A DNA stretch of 64,000 nucleotides from Lachnoclostridium sp. An181 (GCF_002160325.1 NZ_NFKJ01000013.1:1-64000); one strand, 5' to 3'. Counted from the stretch's first letter, positions 17,440-27,064 are shown. The notes: generated by a model not told the origin, from the letters alone. A program made the numbers and translations.

Positions 17440-19266
17440 TCAATCACCCGCAAATTGACTGTTGTAAAGATTTGCATACACGCTGCCTCTCCTTATCAGC
17501 TCCTCGTGGGTTCCCTTTTCCACAATGTCTCCATTCTGCATCACCAGGATCAAATCTGCATCCATAATGGTGGACAGTCTGTGGGCAATAACAAAGCTGG
17601 TTCTGTCTTTCATCAGTACTTTCATTGCCTTTCCTATTTCAAGCTCTGTCCTCGTATCCACACTGGAGGTTGCCTCATCCAGTATAAGTACAGAAGGGTT
17701 GGCAAGCAATGCCCTGGCAATCGTCAAAAGCTGTCTTTGTCCGGCAGAAATTGTCTCTATGTCATTTCCAAGAATCGTATCATACCCTTTTGGCAATGTG
17801 CGCACAAAAAAATCGACTCTGGCCGCTTTTGCGGCTGCAATGATCTCTTCCCTTGATGCATCTTGTTTTCCATAGGCAATATTTTCGGCAATGGTTCCTC
17901 CAAACAGCCATGCATCCTGAAGCACCATCCCAAAATTCTCACGGAGATTCTTTCTGCTCAAGTTTCTTGTATTTTTCCCATCCAGAAAAATCTGTCCCGC
18001 ATCCACTTCGTAAAATCTCATAAGAAGATTTACAAGCGTAGTCTTTCCTGCACCTGTACTTCCCACGATCGCCACCTTTTCTCCGGGCTTTACCACAAAA
18101 CTGATGTCGTGCATAAGAGTGCGCTCTTTCGTATAGCCAAACCGCACGTTCCGAAATTCCACGTATCCTTTTGCATCCTTTACCTTTTCTGACATTTTCC
18201 TGTCAGGCTCAAGCTCTTGCTCATCCAAAAATTCATAGATCCTCTCCACTGATGCCAACGCTGACTGCATTGCATTCACCATATACGAAGCTTCAGTCAA
18301 TGGTTCGGCTGACTGGTTTACATACTGAAAAAATGCCTGAAACGCTCCCACTGACAGTACACCGTCTATCAAAAATTTTCCTGCTGCCAGCGCAATGCAC
18401 ACCTGTCCCAGTCGATTCACCATCCGTATAGCCGGATTGATAGCATTTATCATAAAATCTGCTTTCCGGGCAGTTTCCGCAAGTTCTTCTGTCGCAAGAC
18501 GCATCCTTTTGGCGCTGCTCTCTTCCTGGCCAAATGCTTTGATGATGGTTCTCCCGGTGTAATATTCTTCCACCAGTGCATTTACATTTCCCATACATTG
18601 TTGACGTTTAGCAGCCAGATGCAGTGTCTGTCCGGAAAAAAGTTTTGTCACAAACATGGATAGCGCGATAAACACAAGGAATATCAATGTCAGACCAGCA
18701 TGAAAATAAAACATCATAATAAGGGATCCGATAATAAGCCCTGTGGATGTAAATAGCTTTAGCAGCCCTGTCTGCAGAGCCTCTGCCATTTTATCCAAAT
18801 CGTTTGTACAGTAACTTAAAATTGTCCCTGTCTTATGCCTGTCAAAATAGGATAAAGGCAGACGGTTTAATTTTTCACTGATATCTGTACGCAGCCTTAA
18901 ACTTAACCGCTCTGCAAAGCTTGCCATCATAAATGCCTGTACTGTGGAAAACAGCCATACTCCAAGATACATCAAAAAAAGAAGAAAAATTTCCTGTCCG
19001 CCTTGTTCCCACGTCACCCGGAACGCAACTCCAAGTCCATTTGCCGCCTTGATATTTTCCCAGAGCCGGTTCACTATCCCCGCGCTGTAAAATGGTGCTG
19101 CCACAGAAAGTATCGTATAACATACAACGGAACCCAGAACAATGTAAAGTCTCGTGTGCTGCTCTTTTACGGACTTCCACATTCTTTTGAAAGTCTGCAT
19201 TGCGCGATGTGGTTTTTCTACACCATACCCGTCATCAAACACCAGATTTTCATCTCTATTGTCCAT
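17440..19266 (-). CDS. ABC exporter half-transporter (second subunit)
   Basis: A 608-residue fused permease/ATPase. Six membrane helices occupy about 38-335. The ATPase (about 365-600) has Walker A GSTGAGKTT, signature ISAGQRQLL, Walker B VLILDEATSSVD and the H-loop IAHRLST. The Glu after Walker B is present, so this is probably the catalytically complete half. It pairs with the preceding gene, whose end it overlaps by 11 bp, as a heterodimeric multidrug-type exporter under a MarR regulator. The N-terminal extension of about 30 residues is cytoplasmic. The substrate is unknown. Confidence 0.92.
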   Translation of the reverse strand: MDNRDENLVFDDGYGVEKPHRAMQTFKRMWKSVKEQHTRLYIVLGSVVCYTILSVAAPFYSAGIVNRLWENIKAANGLGVAFRVTWEQGGQEIFLLFLMYLGVWLFSTVQAFMMASFAERLSLRLRTDISEKLNRLPLSYFDRHKTGTILSYCTNDLDKMAEALQTGLLKLFTSTGLIIGSLIMMFYFHAGLTLIFLVFIALSMFVTKLFSGQTLHLAAKRQQCMGNVNALVEEYYTGRTIIKAFGQEESSAKRMRLATEELAETARKADFMINAINPAIRMVNRLGQVCIALAAGKFLIDGVLSVGAFQAFFQYVNQSAEPLTEASYMVNAMQSALASVERIYEFLDEQELEPDRKMSEKVKDAKGYVEFRNVRFGYTKERTLMHDISFVVKPGEKVAIVGSTGAGKTTLVNLLMRFYEVDAGQIFLDGKNTRNLSRKNLRENFGMVLQDAWLFGGTIAENIAYGKQDASREEIIAAAKAARVDFFVRTLPKGYDTILGNDIETISAGQRQLLTIARALLANPSVLILDEATSSVDTRTELEIGKAMKVLMKDRTSFVIAHRLSTIMDADLILVMQNGDIVEKGTHEELIRRGSVYANLYNSQFAGD

Positions 19267-20983
19267 CTGTCTTTCCCCCCTTCATCTGTGATTCTGCAAT
19301 TTCTCTGTAAATACTGCATTGCTCCATCAGCTCCTTGTGCGTTCCAAGCCCTGCGATTTTTCCATCTTCCAGCACAATGATCTGATGTGCATTGACGATC
19401 GTATTCACACGCTGTGCAATGATCAGTACAGCTGCATCCTGGATTTCTTTTGAAAGCGCCTTTCTAAGCGCTGCATCCGTCTGAAAATCTAAAGCGGAAA
19501 AACTGTCATCAAAAATATAAAGATCCGCTTTTCTGATAAGCGCTCTTGCAATGGCGAGCCTTTGCCTTTGTCCCCCGGAGAAATTGGTCCCTCCCTGTGC
19601 AACAAACGTATTCAGCCCCTGGGGAAGAGAAAAAACAAAATCTGCCTGCGCTGTCTTTAAGGCCTTTTCCATCTCCGTTTCCGTTGCCTGTTCATTCCCA
19701 AATCTTAAATTGTCTGCAATCGTACCGGAAAAAAGCCATGCCTTTTGCGGCACATAGGCAATTTCTTTTCTAAGATCTTTTTGCTGTATCTTCCGGATAT
19801 CTATGCCTCCAAATACAATCGCTCCCTTTTGTATATCGTGGAATCTTAAAAGCAATTTTGCTATCGTGGATTTTCCACTCCCTGTACTGCCGATGATAGC
19901 TGTTGTCTCACCCTTTTTACAGGAAAAACTAATGTTGCCAAGCGTCGCCTCGTCTGCATCCTCAAAACGAAAATCCACATTTTGAAATGCACATACAGTG
20001 TCTTTTACTTCTTCCATTTTCCCACTTCCATCATAGATTTCAGGAGAATGAGACAAAACCGCATCAATTCTCTCAAGGCAAATTTTTGCTCTTGGAAGAA
20101 GAATGATCACCATCTGCGCCATAATGACATAAAAAAGGATTAAAATCGCGTATTCTGTCAGTGCAGTGATATCTCCGATTTTCATAAATCCCTGTCCGAT
20201 CCGGTTGCCGCCAATCCATAGAATTGCAACAATGCACAAGTTCATGACCAATATGGCAAGACTTTCCAGCCCCGCAAAAAGACGATTGGCCTTAATGGAA
20301 GACAAAGCATAATCCTCAAATGATCTTCTCATCCTCTTCTCTTCATATTGTTCTTTATTAAATGCACGAAGAACTCTGACTCCTGTTATATTTTCCCGGA
20401 GCACCACATTGATCCTGTCCAGAAACTTTTGTAAAGATCCAAAAATCACCGCAGCTTTTCTTGTGATAAAAACTGCACATACGATAACCAATAAAGTGAT
20501 CCCTACGAGCAGTGTTCCCATAGCCTTGTCAATAGAGAACGCCATGACCACTCCCATCACGCACATGATCGGAACCGGAAGAACCATCTGAATACTCCAC
20601 ACAAACGCCTGCTGGACAATATTTACATCATTTTGTGTCCTTGCGATCATAGAACCTGTACCAAACTTTTCAAAATCATGATCCGAGAACCCCAATGTTT
20701 TTTCATACAGCGCATTGCGCATATCTCTTCCGATCTTTGCAGACAATACCGCACACAGATAACTGCCAAATACAGTCCCGGCACCGGAAAGCACTGTCAC
20801 AAGAAACATCAATGCTCCTTTCTCTGCGATCACACTAATAGACCTGTTTCCAACTCCTTCGTTGATCATCCCTGCCGTGAGTGTGGGGATAAAAAGCGCT
20901 CCCACCACATCCAGGAGCATTACCGCAAGTGTAACGACACACCACAGCTTATATGGTTTTAAAAATCTTAAAATCATCTTCAT
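19256..20983 (-). CDS. ABC exporter half-transporter (first subunit)
   Basis: A 575-residue fused permease/ATPase starting MKMILRFLKPYK; an in-frame ATG 13 codons earlier would overlap marR and is less likely. Six helices lie in about 10-310. The ATPase has Walker A GSTGSGKST, signature FSGGQRQRL and Walker B LYIFDDSFSALD. The catalytic Glu is replaced by Asp (FDDSFSALD) and the H-loop His by Gln (IAQRVNT). This is the degenerate-site pattern of heterodimeric exporters such as BmrC/LmrC types. It forms an operon with marR and the next ABC gene. Confidence 0.92.
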   Translation of the reverse strand: MKMILRFLKPYKLWCVVTLAVMLLDVVGALFIPTLTAGMINEGVGNRSISVIAEKGALMFLVTVLSGAGTVFGSYLCAVLSAKIGRDMRNALYEKTLGFSDHDFEKFGTGSMIARTQNDVNIVQQAFVWSIQMVLPVPIMCVMGVVMAFSIDKAMGTLLVGITLLVIVCAVFITRKAAVIFGSLQKFLDRINVVLRENITGVRVLRAFNKEQYEEKRMRRSFEDYALSSIKANRLFAGLESLAILVMNLCIVAILWIGGNRIGQGFMKIGDITALTEYAILILFYVIMAQMVIILLPRAKICLERIDAVLSHSPEIYDGSGKMEEVKDTVCAFQNVDFRFEDADEATLGNISFSCKKGETTAIIGSTGSGKSTIAKLLLRFHDIQKGAIVFGGIDIRKIQQKDLRKEIAYVPQKAWLFSGTIADNLRFGNEQATETEMEKALKTAQADFVFSLPQGLNTFVAQGGTNFSGGQRQRLAIARALIRKADLYIFDDSFSALDFQTDAALRKALSKEIQDAAVLIIAQRVNTIVNAHQIIVLEDGKIAGLGTHKELMEQCSIYREIAESQMKGGKTDGQ

Positions 20984-21002
20984 GGCACACGTTTTCTTCC
21001 TT

Positions 21003-21449
21003 TCATCTAAACTGCTCTTCATATACTTCTTTCAGACACGTTCCAAAATATGCCACCACTTCAATAAACTTGTCGGAATATTTTTTAAGTGTCATCTCCA
21101 TGGCTTTTTCTTCGGCCCGGTAAAGAATGTCCAGACGTTTCTGTATGTATTCTTTTCCCTTTTCAGTCAAATGCATTTCCAGTTCTCTTCGCTTTCCCGG
21201 TATGGGCCGCATCATAATATACCCCTCCTTCTGCCACTGCTTTGTGATGGTATTCAGCGTTGTCTTTGGTATCATCCATTGCTCATGTATCTGTTTTTGT
21301 GTATGCGGTTTTTCATCATCCATGGCATACATCAGACACAGCTCCGACTCCTTCATATCCAGTTCTTTCGCATACGCATAGTAACCTTCGTCCACATTAT
21401 TGATCGCAACCGCCAGTTCACGAACCTTTGTTTTCATATCATCTTTCAT
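21003..21449 (-). CDS. MarR family transcriptional regulator
   Basis: A 148-residue winged-helix protein. The recognition region is QKQIHEQWMIPKTTLNTITKQWQKEGYI (helices about 53-80), followed by the wing GKRRELEMHLTEKGKEYI. MarR proteins usually repress exporter genes and release DNA on ligand binding. It is the first gene of the exporter operon, with an AGGAGG site. A perfect palindrome covers its promoter and is the likely operator, so autoregulation is probable. Confidence 0.9.
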   Translation of the reverse strand: MKDDMKTKVRELAVAINNVDEGYYAYAKELDMKESELCLMYAMDDEKPHTQKQIHEQWMIPKTTLNTITKQWQKEGYIMMRPIPGKRRELEMHLTEKGKEYIQKRLDILYRAEEKAMEMTLKKYSDKFIEVVAYFGTCLKEVYEEQFR

Positions 21450-21483
21450 TTTCTTCCTCCTGTTTTTATATTCACTTATACAA

Positions 21484-21527
21484 AAAATCCGAAATCGTAT
21501 TTCTATTATAATACGATTTCGGATTTT
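21484..21527. promoter_or_regulatory. Perfect 18-bp inverted repeat: likely MarR operator and ftsX terminator
   Basis: AAAATCCGAAATCGTATT (21484-21501) is exactly complementary to 21510-21527, with an 8-nt loop. On the minus strand it is followed by six T residues and sits 17 bp past the FtsX stop, so it can terminate that operon. It also spans from the -35/-10 spacer to the predicted start site of marR, so it can act as an operator. Confidence 0.8.
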
Positions 21528-21532
21528 TGCAA
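21505..21532 (-). promoter_or_regulatory. Promoter of the marR-ABC exporter operon
   Basis: On the minus strand TTGCAA (21527-21532) is followed after 16 bp by TATAAT (21505-21510), which lies in the loop of the palindrome. A repressor on the palindrome would block the polymerase directly. Confidence 0.65.
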
Positions 21533-21543
21533 CTATTTTTCTT

Positions 21544-23967
21544 TTACTCCTGATAGCGGATCCGTTCTACAAGAGATTCTTTTTTCACATTTCTGCTCAA
21601 AATATAGGACAGCATAAGCTGCATGACCGCCAAAATCAGGATCATTCCAATGATTTCGGCAAAAGGAATATGATAGACATCCAGCCCAAAATAGCCATGT
21701 TCTTTTCCATAAAGGAACAGAGCATATCCAATTGGCATGCCAACCAAAAGCGACGTCAGGATACTTCCCACAGTGAACAGTAACCCTTCATTTCTGAGCA
21801 TCCCATTCAACTGCCTGTTCGTCATGCCAAGTGCCTGCAGAACCCCAAGCTCCCGTTTCCTTGTAATAATACTGATAATGATCGTGTTTGCCATATTCAT
21901 AAACGCGATCAGCCCTACAAGGAACAAAAATGCATAGGAAAGTGTCTCAAACATCCCGAGAGTACTCTTTGACGTTTCAAGCGCTCCTTTGTAAGTGCTG
22001 ATTTCATAGTGATTTTTTCCTTCCAGGAGCTTTCCTATCTCTGTCTCCACTCTCTGACAGTCTCCATCCTTGCAGTCCACCCAGATGGTACCGATACTTT
22101 TTTTGTCAAAACCAAGTTTTTTGTATGTATCCTCTGTGATTACCCAGTCCGCATCTACACTTCCAAATGCACCCATGATTTTTCCACTGTATTCGACCGT
22201 TTTATCCTGACTGCCAAGCTCAAACTGCACGGTCTCGTTCAGCTTATATCCTTCCTCCTCCATAAAATAACTCCAGCCATGGATCAGGGCGTTTTCCCTT
22301 GACGCTTTGTCATAGTCCACCTCGCCTTTCAAAGAGCCTTGCCTCACTTCCCTGTCAAACTGCTCTTGGTCCATCACACAGATAGAGTGGAGGACATTGT
22401 CCTTATCATATGCGTACAGATAATTTTGTGTTTTTACCTCCATCACTCCGTCTATCTTCCCGATTTCATCCGCCAGCACCTCATCCAGTGGATTATTTTT
22501 CAAAACAGAATCCAGATTATTCTCCGGGTAAGCCGCATCATCTTTTTCATAACGTAAATCAATCTGGAACTGTCCGTACTGCACATATTTTCTTGCATCA
22601 TACTTTACGCTCACATTGCCTGTAAAATTTGCGGCAACCACAAACAGCACACAGGACAGCCCCATTGTAATGATCGTTGTCACTGTTCTTTTTCTGTTCA
22701 TCGCAAGATTTGCCGTCATCATCGCATGAACAGACATTCGCCTTTTTCCCTTTCTGAAACCCTGAGACTTTTTGGCATTTTCCTGAAAACGGATCGCCTC
22801 TACCGGAGAAATCTTTGCCACCAGTCTCATTGGTTTTTTCAGCGCTGCCCACACAGTCAAAAATGCAGCCAGCGCACAGAGTAAGAGTAGCGGAATAGAA
22901 CAAACTGAAAACTTCACGCTCGTATCAGCCATCAAAGATGCACTGTTTTCTTTCAGCCAGTAATCCAGAAAAATTTTTGTGATTCCAGTTCCAACAACAA
23001 GGCCGGCAGGAATTGTCGGCAGTGCAAGAATCATCCCTTCCCTGAACACCAGTTTTCTCATCTGCTTTCTTGTCGCTCCAAGCGCCTTGATCTTTCCGTA
23101 TTCCTGAATTTTCTGTGCGATTCCTACCTGAAAAATATTGTAGATGACAAGGAGTGAAAACAAAAGTACAATGAACGCGACCACCACGCATGTGACGATC
23201 ATCTCCATTCCCGGATCAAGCACCCACATGGCAAAATAACTATTGATCACTGTCTGTTCCGGATTGATCCCGCATGTTTTTGCCAGGTCTTTTGCCACTG
23301 GCTCCAGTGTTGTGGAATTGACTGACACAGCATCCGAGAGGCTGAAATATGCATTGTACGATCTGTCCTTTTCACTGTAACAGGAATTGTAGAATCCCTC
23401 TGAGATATATCCTGTATATCCCTGATTTTCCATCTCCTCTCCTGCTGTCTTTACAATCCCACTGATAACCAGTGTTTTTTCTACATACGCTTCCTGATTG
23501 TTTCTTCTAAAATTCAAAGAAATCAGATCTCCAGGTTTTGCATCCGGATAACCAAGCTTTTCAAACAGCGCCTTTTCTCCTGCAATTTCATCCTCCGCTT
23601 TTGGAAAATGTCCTTCTGACAGCCTTCCTTGCATATTCGTCATTGTAAGCGCAGTATCACCCATCCAGGCAAGACTTATATTTGTGTTATTTTCCACTTC
23701 CCCGGCAGATGCTGCCCTTCCAATCTCCTCTATCTCACCTCTTTGTTCCAGTTTTTGGATCTGTTCTTCTGTCACACCCACATAACTTCCATAGTAGTTT
23801 CCGTACAGATCTATGGCATTATCCCGCTGGTATTTGATATTTCCGTAGCCAAAGGACGCAATCGCCGCAAGGAGTGTTGTTGTGAGCAGGATTGCTGTCA
23901 TGAGCAAAATACTTCTCGTCTTATTCTTTTTATTATTGTTGAGCGCAAGTCGTGTGATCATTTTCAT
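21544..23967 (-). CDS. FtsX-like ABC transporter permease
   Basis: An 807-residue permease with two FtsX/MacB-type halves: a helix near 15-40, an extracytoplasmic domain of about 200 residues, three helices near 255-380, then a second helix-plus-domain unit (about 420-680) and three C-terminal helices (about 690-800). Such proteins work with a LolD/MacB-type ATPase, here the gene just upstream, whose TGA overlaps this ATG. A dedicated response regulator and kinase precede it, so it probably senses or removes a membrane-active compound or moves a lipid/peptide; the substrate is unknown. Confidence 0.88.
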   Translation of the reverse strand: MKMITRLALNNNKKNKTRSILLMTAILLTTTLLAAIASFGYGNIKYQRDNAIDLYGNYYGSYVGVTEEQIQKLEQRGEIEEIGRAASAGEVENNTNISLAWMGDTALTMTNMQGRLSEGHFPKAEDEIAGEKALFEKLGYPDAKPGDLISLNFRRNNQEAYVEKTLVISGIVKTAGEEMENQGYTGYISEGFYNSCYSEKDRSYNAYFSLSDAVSVNSTTLEPVAKDLAKTCGINPEQTVINSYFAMWVLDPGMEMIVTCVVVAFIVLLFSLLVIYNIFQVGIAQKIQEYGKIKALGATRKQMRKLVFREGMILALPTIPAGLVVGTGITKIFLDYWLKENSASLMADTSVKFSVCSIPLLLLCALAAFLTVWAALKKPMRLVAKISPVEAIRFQENAKKSQGFRKGKRRMSVHAMMTANLAMNRKRTVTTIITMGLSCVLFVVAANFTGNVSVKYDARKYVQYGQFQIDLRYEKDDAAYPENNLDSVLKNNPLDEVLADEIGKIDGVMEVKTQNYLYAYDKDNVLHSICVMDQEQFDREVRQGSLKGEVDYDKASRENALIHGWSYFMEEEGYKLNETVQFELGSQDKTVEYSGKIMGAFGSVDADWVITEDTYKKLGFDKKSIGTIWVDCKDGDCQRVETEIGKLLEGKNHYEISTYKGALETSKSTLGMFETLSYAFLFLVGLIAFMNMANTIIISIITRKRELGVLQALGMTNRQLNGMLRNEGLLFTVGSILTSLLVGMPIGYALFLYGKEHGYFGLDVYHIPFAEIIGMILILAVMQLMLSYILSRNVKKESLVERIRYQE

Positions 23968-24638
23968 TTCATCTCTTCCACCTTTCCATCTTCAATGATA
24001 AGAATCCGGTCAGCAATCTGCGCAATTTCATCATCATGTGTGATCATCACCAGTGTCTGCCCGTATTTTTCCACCGACATTTTCAAAAGCCCCATGACCT
24101 CATCACTTGTTCTGGAATCCAGATTTCCTGTCGGTTCATCTGCAAAAAGAATGTCCGGTTTTGATGCCAGCGCCCTTGCAATGGCCACTCTTTGCTGCTG
24201 TCCGCCGGAAAGAGTGTTTGGCAGGTTGTGCAGTTTCTTCTCCAGTCCCAAAGTTTTCACGATATCCATGACAAAAGATTCATCTGTCTTTTTCCCGTCC
24301 AGTCCAACAGGGAGAACGATATTTTCCCAGACATTGATGGAGGAGACCAGATTAAAGGACTGAAAAATAAACCCAATCTTTCTTCTCCTGAAAATGGCAA
24401 GTGCGTCCTCCTTATAGGAAAAAATATCCTTGCCCCGGATAAACACCTTACCGCTTGTAGGGTTGTCGAGTCCGCCAAGCATGTGCAGCAGCGTACTTTT
24501 TCCGGAACCTGATTTTCCCACGATCGCCACAAATTCGCCTTTCTTTATCTCAAGATTTGCATGCTGTACAGCACGCACCTCATTTTCGCCGTTTCCATAA
24601 TATTTACACAGGTTTTCTGTTCTCAATATTTGATCCAT
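23964..24638 (-). CDS. ABC transporter ATPase, LolD/MacB type
   Basis: A 224-residue ATPase starting MDQILRTENL, 8 bp after AAGGAAG. Walker A is GKSGSGKST, the Q-loop is IFQSFNLV, the signature is LSGGQQQRVAIARA, Walker B is ILFADEPTGNLD and the switch His is in VMITHDDEIA. The DEPTGNLD string and short size are typical of partners of FtsX-type permeases. ATGA overlap couples it to the permease gene. The kinase gene ends 96 bp upstream. Confidence 0.94.
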   Translation of the reverse strand: MDQILRTENLCKYYGNGENEVRAVQHANLEIKKGEFVAIVGKSGSGKSTLLHMLGGLDNPTSGKVFIRGKDIFSYKEDALAIFRRRKIGFIFQSFNLVSSINVWENIVLPVGLDGKKTDESFVMDIVKTLGLEKKLHNLPNTLSGGQQQRVAIARALASKPDILFADEPTGNLDSRTSDEVMGLLKMSVEKYGQTLVMITHDDEIAQIADRILIIEDGKVEEMK

Positions 24639-24734
24639 ATTTCTAACTTCCTTTCTCTCTCTTCCACATGTTGTTCTAACATACAGCATACTCTGCTTTT
24701 CTTACAATGACCTTTCAAAAGAAAAAAGAAAGCC

Positions 24735-25997
24735 TTACAGTTCTGTAAGACTTTCTGCCTGTTCATATGGGAGCTGTATGACAAACATACTGCCCCTGCC
24801 TTTTTTTATCTGTCCGGCTCCCACTGTTATGGTACCGTGGTGTCCACTTATAATCTTCCTCGTCAGATACAGGCCGATTCCCTGACCTTCTTCTTTCTGA
24901 ACCTCTGTTCTTTCTCCTCTGTAAAATCTTTGAAAAATTTTATGATACTCCTTTGCCGGAATTCCAATTCCCTCGTCTTGAATTTCCAGTCTCAGAAAAG
25001 AAGTCCATTTTTTTACCCGGATGGAGATGGTTGTCCCCTTTGGACTGTACTTCACTGCATTTTCCAATACATTGATTAACGCCTCGCACAGCCATTTCCT
25101 GTCATGCCAGATCACAAGCTCTTCAATTCCTTCATCCCCATCCAGTTCAATTTCCATGTCTTTTGCCTCTGCCTTTTCAAGGATCCGGTTCACCGCCTCC
25201 AAAACAGTGTCAAAAATTCTGGCTTTCTTAAGCCGGATCTCTATCAGCCCCATCTCAAGTTTTGAAACATTCACAAGCGTTTTGATCAGCTGCTCAAGTC
25301 CCTCAAGCTGGCTGGCAAGCCGCATTTCGAATTCTCGTTTTTCTTCTTTTGTCAATGTTTCTTTTTGTAGTATTACAAAACAAGAATTCAATGCTGCCAC
25401 CGGTGTTTTCAGCTGATGGGAGATATCAGTCACCAAAGCTTTTATCTCTTCTTTTTCTTGCCTGGCCTGTGTTGTCACAAGATCCAGATACTCGCAGAGG
25501 GAATCCAGCTGATCCAATACCAGTCTGCTGTATCCTTCCTCTTCCAGATAATCATCGTAGTAATCGGGCTTGTAATTGCCTCCACGGATTTCTTCCAGAT
25601 ACCGCACAAGTTTCAGCCATTCTTCTTCCTGCTCTTTTTTCGATTTTCTTCTTTCATACAGCAAAACAGCCGCATATGCCGCATACAGCATTAGACCGCC
25701 TGCCCCGGTGACTGCGCTTTTCAAACAAAACTGTCTGCCATACTCGCTTGACTCCATGCTGTTATATCCATACTCTTGCAGAACCTTTTGTGTCTCGCGG
25801 TCTGAAATCTTTTTTGTTCCTTTTATCGTAAAAAGAATGTCTTCCGTCTTCCCTTCTGTCCTGATCACTTCCGCCATGATCGCCATCTTATCACAGTACT
25901 CTCTATAGTGGGACCATATGGATCCCAGCGTGACTGCCAGTATTACCACTGCCCCCACAATCAACTGGACTAGAAGTCTTTTTTGTTTCTTTTTCAT
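24735..25997 (-). CDS. Sensor histidine kinase
   Basis: A 420-residue membrane kinase. The start MKKKQKRL is chosen because its ATG overlaps the response regulator's TGA as ATGA. Two helices (about 8-28 and 100-120) enclose an extracytoplasmic sensor of about 70 residues. HisKA has DISHQLKTPVAALNS with the phosphorylated His. The HATPase domain has an N-box in NVLENAVKYSP, then DEGIGIPAKEYHKIF and GQGIGLYLTRKI. It phosphorylates the adjacent response regulator. The sensor loop is longer than the ~25 residues of BceS-type kinases. Confidence 0.93.
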   Translation of the reverse strand: MKKKQKRLLVQLIVGAVVILAVTLGSIWSHYREYCDKMAIMAEVIRTEGKTEDILFTIKGTKKISDRETQKVLQEYGYNSMESSEYGRQFCLKSAVTGAGGLMLYAAYAAVLLYERRKSKKEQEEEWLKLVRYLEEIRGGNYKPDYYDDYLEEEGYSRLVLDQLDSLCEYLDLVTTQARQEKEEIKALVTDISHQLKTPVAALNSCFVILQKETLTKEEKREFEMRLASQLEGLEQLIKTLVNVSKLEMGLIEIRLKKARIFDTVLEAVNRILEKAEAKDMEIELDGDEGIEELVIWHDRKWLCEALINVLENAVKYSPKGTTISIRVKKWTSFLRLEIQDEGIGIPAKEYHKIFQRFYRGERTEVQKEEGQGIGLYLTRKIISGHHGTITVGAGQIKKGRGSMFVIQLPYEQAESLTEL

Positions 25998-26698
25998 CCT
26001 CTGACTTCCTGCCCTTTCACGCATTCTTGATCCCATACATACCCAAGGCCTCTGACATTGCGGATATACTGTGGTTTTCCAATCTCCGGCTCAATTTTTT
26101 CTCTCAGCCTTCTGATATTGACAGCCACGGTATTCTCATCCACAAACTCTCCGTCCGCGTCAAAAAGCTGTTCCAGAATCTGTCTTTTTGAGAGAATTTG
26201 TTTGGGATGTTCCAAAAACAACCTGAGCATTTTCCATTCTGTCTTAGTAAAAGTACTTTCTCTGCCCTGTCCTTTTGCTTTCATCTCCCGAAGGTGAAAC
26301 TGCCAGATCCCGGATTTGACCACATCTGAAACCGCCTGTTTATTGCGGTTAAAGTATGCATTTACCTTCAGGACAAACACGGAAAGACTGAATGGTTTTG
26401 TGATATAGTCGTCCGCCCCTGCCTCGTACCCTGCAATCTGGTCAAACTCTCCATCCAGAGCAGTAAGACAGATTATATGTACACTGCTTTTCTCCCTTAC
26501 CTGCTTTATGAAATCAAGACTGTTTCCATCCGGCAAATTGATATCGCAGATCATCAGATCTATCTCTTTTTCGCGGACAAATTTCCTGGCTTCTTTTATG
26601 GTCCCTGCACTGTAGACCGTGTATCCCTCTTTTTCCAGTATAAACTCTATCCCTCTGTTTACACTTTCCTCGTCTTCCAACAATAATATTGATGCCAT
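25994..26698 (-). CDS. OmpR-family response regulator
   Basis: A 234-residue regulator. The receiver domain has LLEDEE near 5-10, the phospho-acceptor Asp in LMICDINLPDG near 51, Thr in CLTALD and Lys in YITKPF. A winged helix follows (about 130-225, with TEWKMLRLFLEHPKQILSK and VNIRRLREKIE). It is the first gene of the operon with the kinase, ABC ATPase and FtsX permease, and probably activates that transporter. Confidence 0.95.
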   Translation of the reverse strand: MASILLLEDEESVNRGIEFILEKEGYTVYSAGTIKEARKFVREKEIDLMICDINLPDGNSLDFIKQVREKSSVHIICLTALDGEFDQIAGYEAGADDYITKPFSLSVFVLKVNAYFNRNKQAVSDVVKSGIWQFHLREMKAKGQGRESTFTKTEWKMLRLFLEHPKQILSKRQILEQLFDADGEFVDENTVAVNIRRLREKIEPEIGKPQYIRNVRGLGYVWDQECVKGQEVRG

Positions 26699-26772
26699 AT
26701 GTTATCCCCACCTTTATAGTTATCAGTATAAAATATTTTAAGGAAGAAAGCACTCTAAACTTTGACAAATAC

Positions 26773-26820
26773 AAAAAGAGTTTTGCTCCATAATAAACAT
26801 TACTTCGCAAAACTCTTTTT
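26773..26820 (-). terminator. Terminator of the Phe-Gly tRNA transcript
   Basis: A 14-bp perfect stem (AAAAAGAGTTTTGC and its complement) with a 20-nt loop. On the minus strand it ends in CTTTTTG, about 8 bp past tRNA-Gly. Confidence 0.85.
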
Positions 26821-26828
26821 TAATTTCA

Positions 26829-26899
26829 AGCGGGTGATGGGAATCGAACCCACGTATCTAGCTTGGAAGGCTAGTGTTCTACCATTGAACTACACCCGC
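26829..26899 (-). tRNA. tRNA-Gly (anticodon TCC)
   Basis: A 71-nt cloverleaf. The acceptor GCGGGTG pairs with CACCCGC, the anticodon loop CTTCCAA gives TCC, and the T loop is GGTTCGATTCC. The 3' CCA is not encoded. Confidence 0.97.
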
Positions 26900-26903
26900 A
26901 CAA

Positions 26904-26976
<73 letters not shown>

Positions 26977-27025
26977 GAAAATCAAAGTCTTTGTCCGGTC
27001 TCATCCGCTGCACAAGACTCTTACT

Positions 27026-27054
27026 ATTTTACACGCAAGACTCTCATTTGTCAA
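27026..27054 (-). promoter_or_regulatory. Promoter of the Phe-Gly tRNA pair
   Basis: TTGACA (27049-27054), a 17-bp spacer and TAAAAT (27026-27031) on the minus strand, about 50 bp before tRNA-Phe. Confidence 0.75.
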
Positions 27055-27064
27055 CACTTTTTTG

